From Brevibacterium aurantiacum (lineage in GTDB: Bacteria; Actinomycetota; Actinomycetes; Actinomycetales; Brevibacteriaceae), in NCBI RefSeq assembly GCF_007558825.1, contig NZ_VLTK01000007.1, positions 80,132 to 144,131 on the forward strand: DNA of 64,000 nucleotides, read 5' to 3'. The stretch's first letter is position 1. Each line of letters starts with the position of its first letter. A program made the position numbers and the translations under genes. The notes below the pieces were generated by a model that ran no database searches, was not told where the DNA came from, and worked only from the letters and a program-made list of their open reading frames with translations. This document shows, in pieces, positions 17,851 to 27,565 of this stretch.

Positions 17851-18795
17851 GACAGTGACACAGTCGTCAGTTTGCCGCACGCGGTGGAGAAGCTCGTCAA
17901 CCCCGGAGACACGATTGCCCTGGAGGGCTTCTCTCACCTTATCCCGTTCGCCGCGGGCCACGAGATCATCCGCCAGGGGATCACCGGACTCACGTTCTGT
18001 CGGATGACGCCCGATCTGCTCAGCGACATGATGATCGCTGCCGGAGGCGTCGATCGACTCGTGTGTTCGTTCTTCGCTTCGGGCTCGGCGGGCAGCCTCT
18101 ATGAGGTCCGCCGGCGCATCGAGTCTCAGGACCCTGCTCCGCTGCCGGTCGAGGAGTACTCTCACCATGCGATGACGCTTCGCTATCACGCTGGCGCCGC
18201 CCGGCTCCCGTTTGCACCGATCAGCTCGTTCGTCGGATCCGATATGCCGGGCATCAACCCGGACATCCGCGCCGTCGTCGATCCCTACACGGGCAAGAAG
18301 ATCTATGTGGTGCCTCCGCTCAACCCGGATGTCACGATCATCCATGCTCAGCGCGCTGATAGGAAGGGCAACGTCCAGATCTGGGGCATCGCCGGAGTCC
18401 AGCAGGAAGCCGTCTACGCAGCCGACAAGGTCATCGTCACGGTCGAAGAGATCGTCGACGATGAGGTGGTCCGAGCCGACCCGAATCGCACCCTCATCCC
18501 CGCCCACGCCGTGGATGCCGTCTGCGTCGTCCCCACCGGTGCTCATCCCTCGTATGTGCAGGGTTCCTATGACCGTGACAACGCCTTCTACCGCGAATGG
18601 ACGCCGATCTCACAGGACCCTGCTGAACTGCGCGAGTGGATCGATACGCACATCCGCGGAACGAAGGACCACGAGGAGTACCTCGATGCCATCGGCCGTG
18701 ATCGGATCGCTGCTCTGCGGATGGCGCCCAGGCCCTCGGGCAGCGTCGACTACGGACGACGACCGGACGCATCGACAGAACGGAGCTCACGATGA
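17848..18795 (+). CDS. CoA-transferase subunit A (CatI/GctA/IpdA type)
   Basis: A 315-residue class I CoA-transferase alpha subunit. LVNPGDTIALEGFSHLIPFAAGHEIIRQG and FFASGSAGSLYEVRR-like segments match the glutaconate CoA-transferase A family, which also includes CatI (3-oxoadipate CoA-transferase of Pseudomonas knackmussii) and IpdA of steroid breakdown. The beta subunit gene overlaps it by four bases (ATGA), so the two form one enzyme. Benzoate and catechol genes lie 4-18 kb away, which supports 3-oxoadipate:succinyl-CoA transfer, but steroid-ring or glutaconate-like substrates cannot be excluded. Expression is probably set by the divergent LysR protein. Confidence 0.82.
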   Translation: MDSDTVVSLPHAVEKLVNPGDTIALEGFSHLIPFAAGHEIIRQGITGLTFCRMTPDLLSDMMIAAGGVDRLVCSFFASGSAGSLYEVRRRIESQDPAPLPVEEYSHHAMTLRYHAGAARLPFAPISSFVGSDMPGINPDIRAVVDPYTGKKIYVVPPLNPDVTIIHAQRADRKGNVQIWGIAGVQQEAVYAADKVIVTVEEIVDDEVVRADPNRTLIPAHAVDAVCVVPTGAHPSYVQGSYDRDNAFYREWTPISQDPAELREWIDTHIRGTKDHEEYLDAIGRDRIAALRMAPRPSGSVDYGRRPDASTERSSR

Positions 18796-19568
18796 CCACT
18801 GCTGCTGACTTCACGGAGACCGAACTTGTCGTATGCGCGGCGGCGAAGATGCTCGCCCGCAGCAACACGGTCTTCGCCGGCATCGGCCTGCCCACGCTGG
18901 CCGTCGACCTCGCGCACCGCACCCTCAATCCCGATATCCAGCTGGTCTACGAATCCGGTGTGGCCGGTGCCCACCCGGAGTCGATGGCTGAGGGCATCGC
19001 CGATTCGGTCGTCGTCTCCGGCGCCGAGGCGGTGGTGAATATGCATGCCCTGTTCGGCTACGTACTCCAAGGCGGCAATGTCGACGTCGGGTTCCTCGGC
19101 GCTGCGCAGATCGATCGTTTCGGTTCCCTCAACACCACGGTCATCGGGGACTGGGAGTCGCCGAAGGTGCGCCTGCCAGGATCCGGCGGTGCCGCCGATA
19201 TCATGGCGAACGCCGGCGAAGTCTTCGTCATCCTCCGCCGCCACGATCCGGCGGCACTGCCGAGTGAACTCGACTTCGTCACCTCGGCCTCGCCGGTCAG
19301 GGCCGCTGAACATCCCGACTTCATCCAGCCGCGCGGATTCGGGGTCAGCACGGTGATCACTCCACTGGGAATCCTTCGCCGCAAGGACCGCCTCGGTGAG
19401 CTCGAGCTCACTCACGTCCATCCCGGCGTCACGAGTGAGCAGGTGCAGGAGCAGACCGGATGGGACCTGGCGATCTCCGACGATCTGTCCGTCACCCAGG
19501 AGCCCACCGGCGAGGAGGTCCGACTTCTCCGCGACGAGATCGATACGGTCCGGCTCTACCTGCGGTGA
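18792..19568 (+). CDS. CoA-transferase subunit B (CatJ/GctB/IpdB type)
   Basis: A 258-residue beta subunit, close to the usual CatJ length. The VYESGVAGAHPESMAEGIADS segment includes the glutamate that forms the covalent CoA-thioester in this family. GSGGAADIM-type glycine-rich motif follows (LPGSGGAADIMANAG). The start ATG lies inside the stop of subunit A, ensuring equal synthesis. A rho-independent terminator follows 8 bp after the stop. Confidence 0.82.
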   Translation: MTTAADFTETELVVCAAAKMLARSNTVFAGIGLPTLAVDLAHRTLNPDIQLVYESGVAGAHPESMAEGIADSVVVSGAEAVVNMHALFGYVLQGGNVDVGFLGAAQIDRFGSLNTTVIGDWESPKVRLPGSGGAADIMANAGEVFVILRRHDPAALPSELDFVTSASPVRAAEHPDFIQPRGFGVSTVITPLGILRRKDRLGELELTHVHPGVTSEQVQEQTGWDLAISDDLSVTQEPTGEEVRLLRDEIDTVRLYLR

Positions 19569-19576
19569 GCGCAGCG

Positions 19577-19613
19577 AAAAGTGCCCCATGCGCAATGCGG
19601 ATGGGGCACTTTT
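19577..19613. terminator. Rho-independent bidirectional terminator
   Basis: AAAAGTGCCCCAT (19577-19589) pairs exactly with ATGGGGCACTTTT (19601-19613) around an 11-nt loop, giving a U-run on both strands. It separates the converging CoA-transferase and MHS transporter genes and is one of the few classical terminators in the window. Confidence 0.9.
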
Positions 19614-19651
19614 CATGACCTGCGAACCTCCCCGCGGGGACGCCCACTGAC

Positions 19652-21049
19652 TCAGGGTCGGGAAGCGTCCTCGCGGTCGAGGGCGGCGAGGCGCTCGTCC
19701 TCAGCGGTCTCCTCGGCGAGTTCGATCTTCTCTGCCTTCTCGGCGTTCGAGTCTTCGGATGCCACCCATCCGGTCTTCTGCAGGAGGATCAGCGTGCAGA
19801 TGAGGGACACCACGGCATAGGATGCGCCGAGGATCGCCACCGGCATGATCGTGTCTGTGCTGGTGTACATCCACTGGGCCAATGCCGGGGTGGCTCCGGC
19901 CACGGTCATCGAGCACAGCTGGTAGGACAGCGAGATGCCCGTGTAGCGAACCTTTGCAGGGAAGGCGCGGGCCAGGATTCCGCCGATTCCCGCATAGAAC
20001 ATCGAGTGTGGAACGGTGGCCGCTGCCATGCCGAGGATGGCGAGCCAGGTATTGCCGGTCTGGATGGCGAAGAACATCAGCGGCATGAGGACGAATTCGG
20101 GAACCACGATCCAGAAGATCGCCTTGCGCATGTCCTTGACCCGACTGAGGATGACGGCGCCGAATGGTTGGACGATGAACTGCACGACGAGTGCGATCGC
20201 CACTATGCCGAGGAAGCTCGACGTGCCGTAGGCCCAATCGTGGGACTTGTCCGTGGCCCATGCCGTGGCGAAAGTGGTCTTCAGATAGGTGACCTGTACG
20301 AGCGGCAGAGCGCCGGCGCCGATGAGGATGAGTGCCCAGTGCTTCTTGAACGCCTCGACCACCGGCACCTTGACCACGGCGTCCTTCTTGCGGGCCTGCT
20401 GCATGATCTGCGGTTCTTCGAGCTTGAGCCTGATGACGAGCCCGATGACGATGAGCAGGATGGATGCCAGGAAGGCGATCCTCCAGCCGTAGAGGATGAA
20501 CTCCGGTGTGGGCATCATCGCGAGGAAGAAGAAGGCTCCGGTGGCCAGCAGGTTGCCGGTCGGTGACCCCTGCTGGGCGAACGCCGAATACAGGATGCTC
20601 TTGCCCTTTGGCGCGCTCTCACTGGCAATGAGCACTGAACCGCCCCACTCGCCGCCGACGGCGATGCCCTGGAGGACACGTAGGAAGGTGAGGAGGATGG
20701 GCGCCGCGAGGCCGATTGTCGAGTAGCCGGGCAGCAAGCCGACGACGAACGAAGCTGCGCCCATGAGAATCAGTGTGACCACGAGTGTCTTCTTGCGACC
20801 GTATTTGTCGCCGAAGTGGCCGAAGACGATTCCGCCGAGTGGACGGGCGATGAAGCCCGCCCACATGGTGACGAAGGAGAGCAGAGTGCCGACCCCGTCG
20901 GGCAGGTTGTCGGGGAAGAAGACGTGACCGAAGACGAGGGCCGAAGCGGCGCCGTAGATATAGAAGTCGTACCACTCGATGGTGGTTCCGACATAGGAGG
21001 CGATTCCTGCCTTGCGGGCACGTTTGGCGGTGTTGACGGAGTCTGACAT
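19652..21049 (-). CDS. MFS transporter, metabolite:H+ symporter (MHS) family
   Basis: A 465-residue, 12-segment major facilitator of the ShiA/ProP/KgtP-like MHS branch. Seen are the N-terminal GTTIEWYDFYIYGAASALVF, FIARPLGGIVFGHFGDKYGRKKTL (the loop 2-3 motif) and RVLQGIAVGGEWGGS. The family imports shikimate, dicarboxylates, aromatic acids or betaines with protons. Its C-terminal 45 residues are a highly charged Glu/Ala/Asp tail. It is a single gene converging on the CoA-transferase pair; substrate unassigned. Confidence 0.88.
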   Translation of the reverse strand: MSDSVNTAKRARKAGIASYVGTTIEWYDFYIYGAASALVFGHVFFPDNLPDGVGTLLSFVTMWAGFIARPLGGIVFGHFGDKYGRKKTLVVTLILMGAASFVVGLLPGYSTIGLAAPILLTFLRVLQGIAVGGEWGGSVLIASESAPKGKSILYSAFAQQGSPTGNLLATGAFFFLAMMPTPEFILYGWRIAFLASILLIVIGLVIRLKLEEPQIMQQARKKDAVVKVPVVEAFKKHWALILIGAGALPLVQVTYLKTTFATAWATDKSHDWAYGTSSFLGIVAIALVVQFIVQPFGAVILSRVKDMRKAIFWIVVPEFVLMPLMFFAIQTGNTWLAILGMAAATVPHSMFYAGIGGILARAFPAKVRYTGISLSYQLCSMTVAGATPALAQWMYTSTDTIMPVAILGASYAVVSLICTLILLQKTGWVASEDSNAEKAEKIELAEETAEDERLAALDREDASRP

Positions 21050-21355
21050 GCGAGTCCTCTCAGATGGAGCATCTTTGCACCAGCCGACGGCGAGAACAGC
21101 GCCGTCGATGATGGATTCACAGTAAGCGTGTGGACAGTCGGCGGCAAATAACCTTGTGCTATATCTCTATAACCAATGATGATGTAGGTGAGTGAAGCCC
21201 AGGTCACAGTTGGTCTTCCCCGGGAGTTGGCGCTCCGATATCCTCTTCGCAGGCTTCACCATCTGAGACGTCACCAGTGTCAAGTGACTGTTGCATTTGA
21301 GGTATCAGTTGACCCTGTCAGGAGTCGTTGGCGCCGTGAAGTGCTGCCAGCGTTG
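21050..21355. other. Intergenic promoter region of the MHS transporter
   Basis: About 306 bp between the LysR stop and the MHS transporter start, both on the minus strand. It must hold the MHS promoter. An AT-rich stretch at about 21145-21185 (TGCTATATCTCTATAACC) is the best candidate region. I see no gene or strong hairpin. Confidence 0.35.
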
Positions 21356-22264
21356 TCAGTCTGTCATCGGCGCTGTGTCTGTCGACTCCTCGGAGGCGAC
21401 GACGATGGCCATGCTCAGCTCGCCCACCGGTCCGGACTGATCCTCTCGTCGGATCGTCACCCAGGCCTGCGGCGCGTTCGGACCCGACTCGATCCGGCTG
21501 AACGACAGACGCTCATCACGGCGGGAACTGCGAGCCAGGGGAGTGGGCGCGAGGGCGATACCTAACCCATGCGCGACCATCTCCACGGCCGTCGCCCAAC
21601 TGGTGGTCTCGTGGTGGATGCGCGGCTCGAACCCATGGGAGCGGCAGATGCCGACGACGGTGTCGTGGTAGATCGGGGAGGCGCTCCTGTGGAAGATGAC
21701 GAACGGTCGATCGGCCGCCTCGGCGAGGGATATGCCGTTCAGTTCCGAGGGCACACACAGCCAGAAGTTCTCCCGCGCGGCCGGAGTGCAGATGACGCCG
21801 GGATGCTGCACCGGCATGTGCCCGCACGAGATGTCGATCTCGTGGCCCAACAGCATGTCGCTCTGACTTGCCGAGGTGGCTTCCCGAGTGGTCACGGAGA
21901 TGCGCGGTCGATCGGTGGTGAAGTCCTTCACCGCTTCCGGCAGCCCGCGGTGGAGGAACGTGGCGACCGTGCCGATGGCGATCGTCGTCGACTCCCCGGA
22001 GCCGAGCTCGGCGGCGACTCCGTTGAAGCGATTCGCTGCCCCGACCGCTGCCTTGGCGTGGGGGAGCAGCGCTTGTCCGGCGGGAGTGAGCCTGGTGGAC
22101 GGGCTGCGCAGGAACAGCGGCCTGCCGACGAAGTCCTCGAGTCGTCTCAGCTCGGCGCTCAGCGCCGGTTGGGAGATGCTCATGGCCTCAGCCGCGGTCT
22201 GGAACTTCCCATGCTCGGCCAAAGCGATGAAGTAGCGCAGACGTCGGAGGCTCGGTTCGCTCAT
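21356..22264 (-). CDS. LysR family regulator upstream of benE
   Basis: A 302-residue LysR-type regulator: the N-terminal HTH region reads FQTAAEAMSISQPALSAELRRLEDFVG, followed by an effector domain (TIAIGTVATFLHRGLPEA). It sits directly downstream of benE on the same strand (86 bp gap), an unusual place for a LysR target pair, so it may regulate the benzoate-uptake genes, the MHS transporter, or both. The ATG at 22264 follows ribosome-site-like GAAGGA. Since BenR (LuxR type) is also present, this locus carries two candidate benzoate-linked regulators. Confidence 0.88.
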   Translation of the reverse strand: MSEPSLRRLRYFIALAEHGKFQTAAEAMSISQPALSAELRRLEDFVGRPLFLRSPSTRLTPAGQALLPHAKAAVGAANRFNGVAAELGSGESTTIAIGTVATFLHRGLPEAVKDFTTDRPRISVTTREATSASQSDMLLGHEIDISCGHMPVQHPGVICTPAARENFWLCVPSELNGISLAEAADRPFVIFHRSASPIYHDTVVGICRSHGFEPRIHHETTSWATAVEMVAHGLGIALAPTPLARSSRRDERLSFSRIESGPNAPQAWVTIRREDQSGPVGELSMAIVVASEESTDTAPMTD

Positions 22265-22350
22265 GTTCCTTCAGTCCTCCGGTGGTCGACGTTCCATGCC
22301 TCCATCACTGTACGTGCAGAGGCGGCTCTGTCCGCGGACGAGAGGTCGCC

Positions 22351-23637
22351 TCAGGTGCGGTCGGTTCCCGCCGCCGTCCGGTAGTCTCCGGGCTCGAGGA
22401 AGCGTGAAGCCACGCAGCCGATGAGGATTCCCCAGAACGCGGCATGGATGTTGAACAGGTCGAACTCGGCGATCGTGACGACGAAGGTGACAAGGGCGCC
22501 GAAGGTGTACTTGGATGAGAACGCCGACACGAAGGCCTGGCGCAGAGCACCGAGCATCGCCATTCCGCCCAGAGCCAGAATGTAGGCCTCCGGTGTGCCG
22601 AGCATGAACCGGGTGACCAGCGGTGAGAACAGTGCTGCGATGAAGCAGTGGAACGAGTAGAAGACGGCCGCGGAGTACTGCCGTTTGGGATCCCCCGACG
22701 AGGTGAGCAGGGCGTTGGTCGGCCCGGTCAGGCACGCGGAGACCGCCCCGAAGCACGCGTTGAGCACCGACATGAGGCCCGATGTCACGGCCGAGGCATT
22801 GACGGGAGTTGCATGTCCGGCGGCGCGCAGCACCGCCTCACCCTGACCGTTCTGGACGACGAGCACCGTCAGCGTCAGCGGGACGACGAGTTCGAGCTGA
22901 GCCGCCCAGGTGAACTCGGGCGGGGTGAACACCGGGTGAGCGAGGACCGGACCGCCGGATGAGAGATTCAGCTGCCCGAGGACGACGACGGCGATGAAGC
23001 CGACCAGCAGGGCACCGAGGACCGGAGGCATGAAGCGAGCCAGCCCCGGCAGGGCCGTGAGTGCGATGAATGCGATGATCATCGGAATGACGATCGCCGG
23101 AGTCGATCGCCCTGCGTCGACGATGTCGATGCCGAAGCGCAGGAAGATCGCGGCCACCATGGCCATGACGATCGAAGGCGGAATTGCGGCCATGGCACGC
23201 CTGACCAAGCCACTCATGCCCAACCCCAGGGTCAGCGCACCGGCGACGAAGAAGGCCCCGACGACCTCCCCGAAGCTCAGATGCTGCAGCGAGGGTCCGA
23301 GCAGAACGGTGCCGGGAATCGACCAGGCGAACCCCAAGGGTCGCCGGTAGACCAGCGACATGACCAGGGTGGCCAGGCCCGCAGAGAGGAAGATCCCGAA
23401 GACCCAGGACGAGAGCTGAGCATCACTGAGCCCGCCGGCCAGGCCCACCGCCATGGTCACGGCGATGGGCCCGGTGATGCCGAAGATGAGCCCGACGACG
23501 GCATTGAGGCAGTACTCGAGTCCGATGTCCCGACGGATGTCGCGCAGCCTGGGCATCCGCGTCGTCGGGCGCTCGATCAGGGGTTCCTTCTCAGTCGAGC
23601 GCGAATTCGCCGAGGTGGTCGTCGGGTTCTCGTGCAT
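22351..23637 (-). CDS. benE: Benzoate/H+ symporter BenE
   Basis: A 428-residue membrane protein with 11-12 hydrophobic segments. The BenE family signatures LVYRRPLGFAWSIPGTVLLG, VVQNGQGEAVLRAAGHATPVNA and FGAVSACLTGPTNALLTSSGDP are all visible. It imports benzoate by proton symport. The first 35 residues are polar and cytoplasmic. It follows benK by 28 bp and both are divergent from benABCD, so uptake and oxidation genes flank a shared control region. Confidence 0.93.
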   Translation of the reverse strand: MHENPTTTSANSRSTEKEPLIERPTTRMPRLRDIRRDIGLEYCLNAVVGLIFGITGPIAVTMAVGLAGGLSDAQLSSWVFGIFLSAGLATLVMSLVYRRPLGFAWSIPGTVLLGPSLQHLSFGEVVGAFFVAGALTLGLGMSGLVRRAMAAIPPSIVMAMVAAIFLRFGIDIVDAGRSTPAIVIPMIIAFIALTALPGLARFMPPVLGALLVGFIAVVVLGQLNLSSGGPVLAHPVFTPPEFTWAAQLELVVPLTLTVLVVQNGQGEAVLRAAGHATPVNASAVTSGLMSVLNACFGAVSACLTGPTNALLTSSGDPKRQYSAAVFYSFHCFIAALFSPLVTRFMLGTPEAYILALGGMAMLGALRQAFVSAFSSKYTFGALVTFVVTIAEFDLFNIHAAFWGILIGCVASRFLEPGDYRTAAGTDRT

Positions 23638-23665
23638 ACTGTGAACTCTCGTCCCGTGGTCGTTG

Positions 23666-25081
23666 TCAGCTCTGCGGGTGGGACGCCGCTGCGGCGTCGT
23701 TCGTGGTCAGGGGAGTCCGGTCCGCAGCCGAGGCCGTAGTCGCAGTCGCGGGTGCTGCCGCCTGGTCCGTGCCGGCAGTTTCCAGGTCAGGCTGCTTGGG
23801 AACCAGGTAGGCCATCAGCGCCCCGAAGAGGGCGACGCCGGCGAACACGTAGAACGCCTGTGCCCCGCCGAGCCCGATGGAGGCGATGAACCCGCCGATG
23901 AACGGGCCGATGACTCCGCCGATGCGCCCGAACCCGGCGAACCAGGCCACACCCGCCGACCGGGCGTTCGTCGTGTAGTACGTCGACACGTATCCATATC
24001 CGAGAACCTGTGTGCCAAGGGTTCCGACTCCGGCCATGGCGATGAACGCGAAGAGGAAGGCGATCGGCAGCTGGAAGGTCATCAGGGTGAGCGTGATCGC
24101 GGCGAGGACGAAGGTGGAGACGATGATCGGCCGGGGGCTGAAGCGATCGGCGATCTTCGAGCCGATGAGAGCGCCGATGACGGCACCTCCGTTGAGGATG
24201 AGGAGGAAGGCCAGAGACCCCGAGGTGTCATAGCCGTAGCCCTGCATGATCTCCGGCAGCCAGGTGTTGAGGCCGTAGGTCAGGAGGAGACCGGCGAAGG
24301 ACAGGAACCCGAGGAAGATGGTGGCCATGCGCCAACGCGGTGTGAGCAGAGCGGCGAAGCCGGTGCGTTCGACCGAAGCCGAATCGGTGACCAGCTGGGA
24401 ATCGTCGACCAAGGGAGTGCCCGCACGACGAGCAGTTGCGATGGCCTCCTCGCGGCGGCCGCGAGTGAGCAGCCACCTCGGCGATTCGGGGACCTTGAAG
24501 AAGGCGATGGGCACCAACACGAGGGGAGCGGCACCGATGATGAAGAGTCCGCGCCATCCCAGGGGCTCAAGGAGGATGATTCCCAGTCCTGCGGCCAGCA
24601 CTCCGCCGGCTGGGACACCGGAGTAGACGATGGCGTTGTAGAGGTTGCGCTTGTTCGCGGGGGCGAACTCCGCCATGGTGGCTCCGGCTACTGCCAGCAC
24701 CGCACCGAGGCCTAGGCCGCTGAGGAAGCGGAGGATGCCGAAGGCCATCACGGAGCTGGCGAACGCGGTGAAGAGCATTCCGAGTGAGAACCAGGAGATG
24801 CTCACGAGCAGGAGGCGGCGGCGTCCCAGCCAGTCTCCGACTGCCCCGCAGGTGAGCGCTCCGACGAGGACGCCCAGCATAGCGTAGGAGCCGAGGAGTC
24901 CTGCCGTGGATGGGTCGAGGGCACCCAGATGGGAGGGGTCGTTGAGCAGTGTGGGCATGATGGTGCCGTAGACGGTGAGGTCGTAGCCGTCGAAGACGAG
25001 AGCGCCGCAGGCGATGAACGCCACCCAGCCCGCTGTCTTCCGTTCCTGCGCAGGTTGTGCGCTGACAAGTGTGTGCGACAT
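23666..25081 (-). CDS. benK: Benzoate transporter BenK (MFS, aromatic acid:H+ symporter)
   Basis: A 471-residue, 12-segment major facilitator of the AAHS family. DGYDLTVYGTIMPTLL in TM1 holds the conserved acidic residue for aromatic-acid uptake; GDWLGRRRLLL is the loop 2-3 motif and VPESPRWLLTRGR is typical of PcaK/BenK proteins. The start at 25081 was preferred over an upstream in-frame ATG because similarity begins here. A 45-residue Ala/Thr-rich tail ends the protein. It is followed by benE and preceded by the maleylpyruvate-isomerase-family gene, all on the minus strand. Confidence 0.9.
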   Translation of the reverse strand: MSHTLVSAQPAQERKTAGWVAFIACGALVFDGYDLTVYGTIMPTLLNDPSHLGALDPSTAGLLGSYAMLGVLVGALTCGAVGDWLGRRRLLLVSISWFSLGMLFTAFASSVMAFGILRFLSGLGLGAVLAVAGATMAEFAPANKRNLYNAIVYSGVPAGGVLAAGLGIILLEPLGWRGLFIIGAAPLVLVPIAFFKVPESPRWLLTRGRREEAIATARRAGTPLVDDSQLVTDSASVERTGFAALLTPRWRMATIFLGFLSFAGLLLTYGLNTWLPEIMQGYGYDTSGSLAFLLILNGGAVIGALIGSKIADRFSPRPIIVSTFVLAAITLTLMTFQLPIAFLFAFIAMAGVGTLGTQVLGYGYVSTYYTTNARSAGVAWFAGFGRIGGVIGPFIGGFIASIGLGGAQAFYVFAGVALFGALMAYLVPKQPDLETAGTDQAAAPATATTASAADRTPLTTNDAAAASHPQS

Positions 25082-25185
25082 GGTCTTCAGTCCTTCAAGT
25101 CGGTGCGTTGATCGGCCCTCGGAGGGATTCCGAGGCACCCCCGCCGAGGTGGTCAGGGGTTGTGATCGGACGTGAGCGTCGGTGC

Positions 25186-25848
25186 TCAGGTCCAGCGCGG
25201 AAGTGTGGGCAGGGTGGGCAGCTCGCGGTCGGATTCCAGCTCACCGGGGTAGCCCCAGGCCAGCCACTGGACGAGATCCTCACGGTCACCGCTGATGGCC
25301 TGGCCGTTGTCACCGATCTCCCAATGGTCACCCTCGGTCGAGTCCACGACCAGGGCAGGTGCCGCCTCGGCGATCTTCAGGCGTCTGATCAGGGTCTCCA
25401 GTGCGTCGAGGGCGGAATCGGGATCCGCCTCTTCGATGGTCCACGCGGTGCCCAGGGAATCGTGGGCGATGACGATCTCCCCGATGCGCTGCGGCACGAT
25501 GTCGCCAGGGGTCAGCTGCAGGCCCCGGTAGTCGAAGACGGTGTCCTCGGGCAGCTTGGCCAGCTGAGCGGCGGCAGCGGTGAAGGCGAGGTGGCACCGG
25601 CGATAGCGGGCACGGACATCGTCGGCCTTGTCATCGTCGCTTGCCGGCAGATTCAGCTTCGCTCCGATGAGTTCGGCGAGTTCGAACCCTCCGTCCACGA
25701 CGCGGGAGATGACGACCTGCCTGCTGTGCCCCTCGGCGGTCGTAGTCTCTAAGAGATCGTCGGCGAGCATCGTGATGACGGTGTCCATCATCTCCGTTTC
25801 CCGTCCGAGGCGTGAGAGATCCGAGTACAGCGCTTCGATGCGATTCAC
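25186..25848 (-). CDS. Maleylpyruvate isomerase family (DinB-like) protein in the ben locus
   Basis: A 220-residue soluble protein of the mycothiol-dependent maleylpyruvate isomerase (MDMPI) type, a DinB-fold helical N-terminus plus an alpha/beta C-terminal half (WTIEEADPDSAL...). I start at GTG 25848, which follows AAAGGA; the open frame continues upstream without a ribosome site. True MDMPI isomerises maleylpyruvate in the gentisate route, yet no gentisate genes are here; the clear His-x3-His metal triad of the family is not obvious. It is the first gene of the benK-benE side, next to the ben control region. Its role is unknown. Confidence 0.65.
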   Translation of the reverse strand: MNRIEALYSDLSRLGRETEMMDTVITMLADDLLETTTAEGHSRQVVISRVVDGGFELAELIGAKLNLPASDDDKADDVRARYRRCHLAFTAAAAQLAKLPEDTVFDYRGLQLTPGDIVPQRIGEIVIAHDSLGTAWTIEEADPDSALDALETLIRRLKIAEAAPALVVDSTEGDHWEIGDNGQAISGDREDLVQWLAWGYPGELESDRELPTLPTLPRWT

Positions 25849-25948
25849 GATTGCAGTCCTTTCCTCATCCGCGCAGAACACCCTTGTGCGCGCAGAGACT
25901 TAGATGAACTCCGGCAGTTGTCCTTGCCGAGTCGACAGCAGTTTTCGC

Positions 25949-26069
25949 TGTGAGGTCACCGGTCACATTACGGGTCGCAGAGCTGCGTGACAGGCCCTGA
26001 GAACCCCAGTCCTGATGCCCTGGGTCACTCCTAGGGGTCCCCCTGGTGTGAACTGCATCACCGGGGACC
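25949..26069. promoter_or_regulatory. Candidate ben control region between benABCD and the uptake genes
   Basis: Within the 317-bp divergent gap lie TGTGA (25949-25953) and TCACA (25963-25967) in inverted orientation, and a larger dyad GGTCCCC...GGGGACC (26036-26042 with 26063-26069) about 100-130 bp before benA. These are the best candidate BenR or Crp/GlxR-like sites. The TGTGA spacing (9 bp) is wider than a standard Crp site. Confidence 0.4.
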
Positions 26070-26165
26070 AGGATGGAGTGGTCAACTCATCGGCGACAGG
26101 CCGACGACCAGCACGATGCCCATCGACAAGCGACCTACTCAACGAGAGACCAATGGAGGCTCACC

Positions 26166-27548
26166 ATGACCGATACGCTCGATTTCAGCGCTGACACTCG
26201 AGATCTCATCGCGAACGGAGTCCAGGAACGGCCCGAAGAGGGCGTCCGCCGCGTCAATCGGCAGATCTTCACCGACGAAGAGACCTTTGAGCTCGAGATG
26301 AAGTACATCTTCGAAGGCAACTGGATCTACCTCGCCCACGAATCCCAGATTCCCGAGATCGGCGACTACTTCACGACCTACATCGGTCGACAGCCCATCA
26401 TGATCACCCGGGACAAGCAGGGTGGACTCAACTGCCTCATCAACGCCTGCGCCCACCGCGGGGCGATGCTCTGCCGCCGCAAGACCGACAACCGCACCAC
26501 ACTGACGTGCCCCTTTCACGGCTGGACCTTCCGCAACTCCGGTGAGCTGCTGAAGGTCAAGGACGGACGCAACGGCGGTTACCCTGAGCAGTTCAACAAG
26601 GAAGGCTCACACGACCTGACCAAGGTCGCACGGTTCGAAAGCTACCGTGGATTCCTCTTCGGCTCACTCAACCCTGATGTCCAGCCCCTGGAGGACCACC
26701 TCGGCGACACCCGGGTCATCATCGACTCCGTCGTCGACCAGTCACCGGACGGCCTCGAGATCCTCAAGGGCGCCACCACCTACACCTACGAAGGCAACTG
26801 GAAGCTCCAGGCCGAAAACGGTGCCGACGGCTACCACGTGACCTCGGTGCACTGGAACTACGCGGCCACCACCGCACGCCGCAAATCCGGTGAGTCGGAG
26901 AACGAGACCAAGGCCATGGACGCCGGCGGTTGGGGCAAGGTCGCCGGCGGCTTCTACTCCTTCCCCTACGGCCACCTGCTGCTGTGGCAGGAATGGACGA
27001 ACCCCGAGGACCGGTCCCTGTGGTCCGAGCGCGAACGCCTCGTCGAGCAGTACGGCGAGACGATGGCGAACTTCATGACCAACATCTCGCGCAACCTCTG
27101 CCTCTACCCGAACGTCTACCTCATGGATCAGTTCAGCTCGCAGATCCGGCACATCCGCCCGATCGCTGCCGACCTGACCGAGGTCACGACCTTCTGCATC
27201 GCCCCCAAGGGCGAATCCCAGGAGGCCCGGGCCAACCGCATCCGCCAGTATGAGGACTTCTTCAACGCCACCGGAATGGCGACACCGGACGACCTCGAGG
27301 AATTCCGGTCGGCGCACAAGACCTACCAGGCTTCGGCGGCCCCGTGGAACGACATGTCACGCGGCCAGGAACACCAGATCGACGGCCCCGACGAGCAGGC
27401 CAAGGAACTGGGCATCAACCCGATCGCCTCGGGTGCGAAGACCGAGGACGAGGGACTCTACCCGGTCCAGCACGAGTACTGGCAGTCGGTGATGATTGAC
27501 GCGCTCGCCACAGAGGACGCACGCGCCGCCGCACGGCAGCAGCAGTAA
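26166..27548 (+). CDS. benA: Benzoate 1,2-dioxygenase, large (alpha) subunit
   Basis: A 460-residue ring-hydroxylating dioxygenase alpha subunit. The Rieske centre is CAH at 95-97 and CPFH at 115-118; the catalytic iron site shows [12 protein letters not shown] with His224 and His229 and the bridging Asp221. Length and NDP-type spacing fit the benzoate/toluate group. With BenB and BenC it converts benzoate to a cis-diol carboxylate. The ATG at 26166 follows GGAGG; the open frame reaches 26073 but this looks like leader. It is the first gene of benABCD-benR. Confidence 0.95.
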   Translation: MTDTLDFSADTRDLIANGVQERPEEGVRRVNRQIFTDEETFELEMKYIFEGNWIYLAHESQIPEIGDYFTTYIGRQPIMITRDKQGGLNCLINACAHRGAMLCRRKTDNRTTLTCPFHGWTFRNSGELLKVKDGRNGGYPEQFNKEGSHDLTKVARFESYRGFLFGSLNPDVQPLEDHLGDTRVIIDSVVDQSPDGLEILKGATTYTYEGNWKLQAENGADGYHVTSVHWNYAATTARRKSGESENETKAMDAGGWGKVAGGFYSFPYGHLLLWQEWTNPEDRSLWSERERLVEQYGETMANFMTNISRNLCLYPNVYLMDQFSSQIRHIRPIAADLTEVTTFCIAPKGESQEARANRIRQYEDFFNATGMATPDDLEEFRSAHKTYQASAAPWNDMSRGQEHQIDGPDEQAKELGINPIASGAKTEDEGLYPVQHEYWQSVMIDALATEDARAAARQQQ

Positions 27549-27565
27549 GAAAGGAACCTTCAATC

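Noticed and set aside
18233..18244. TCGGATCCGA palindrome in the CoA-transferase A gene as a further hut-type site
   Set aside because: The arms are in the opposite order with no 4-bp spacer, and it is inside a gene; it does not fit GTCCGA-N4-TCGGAC.
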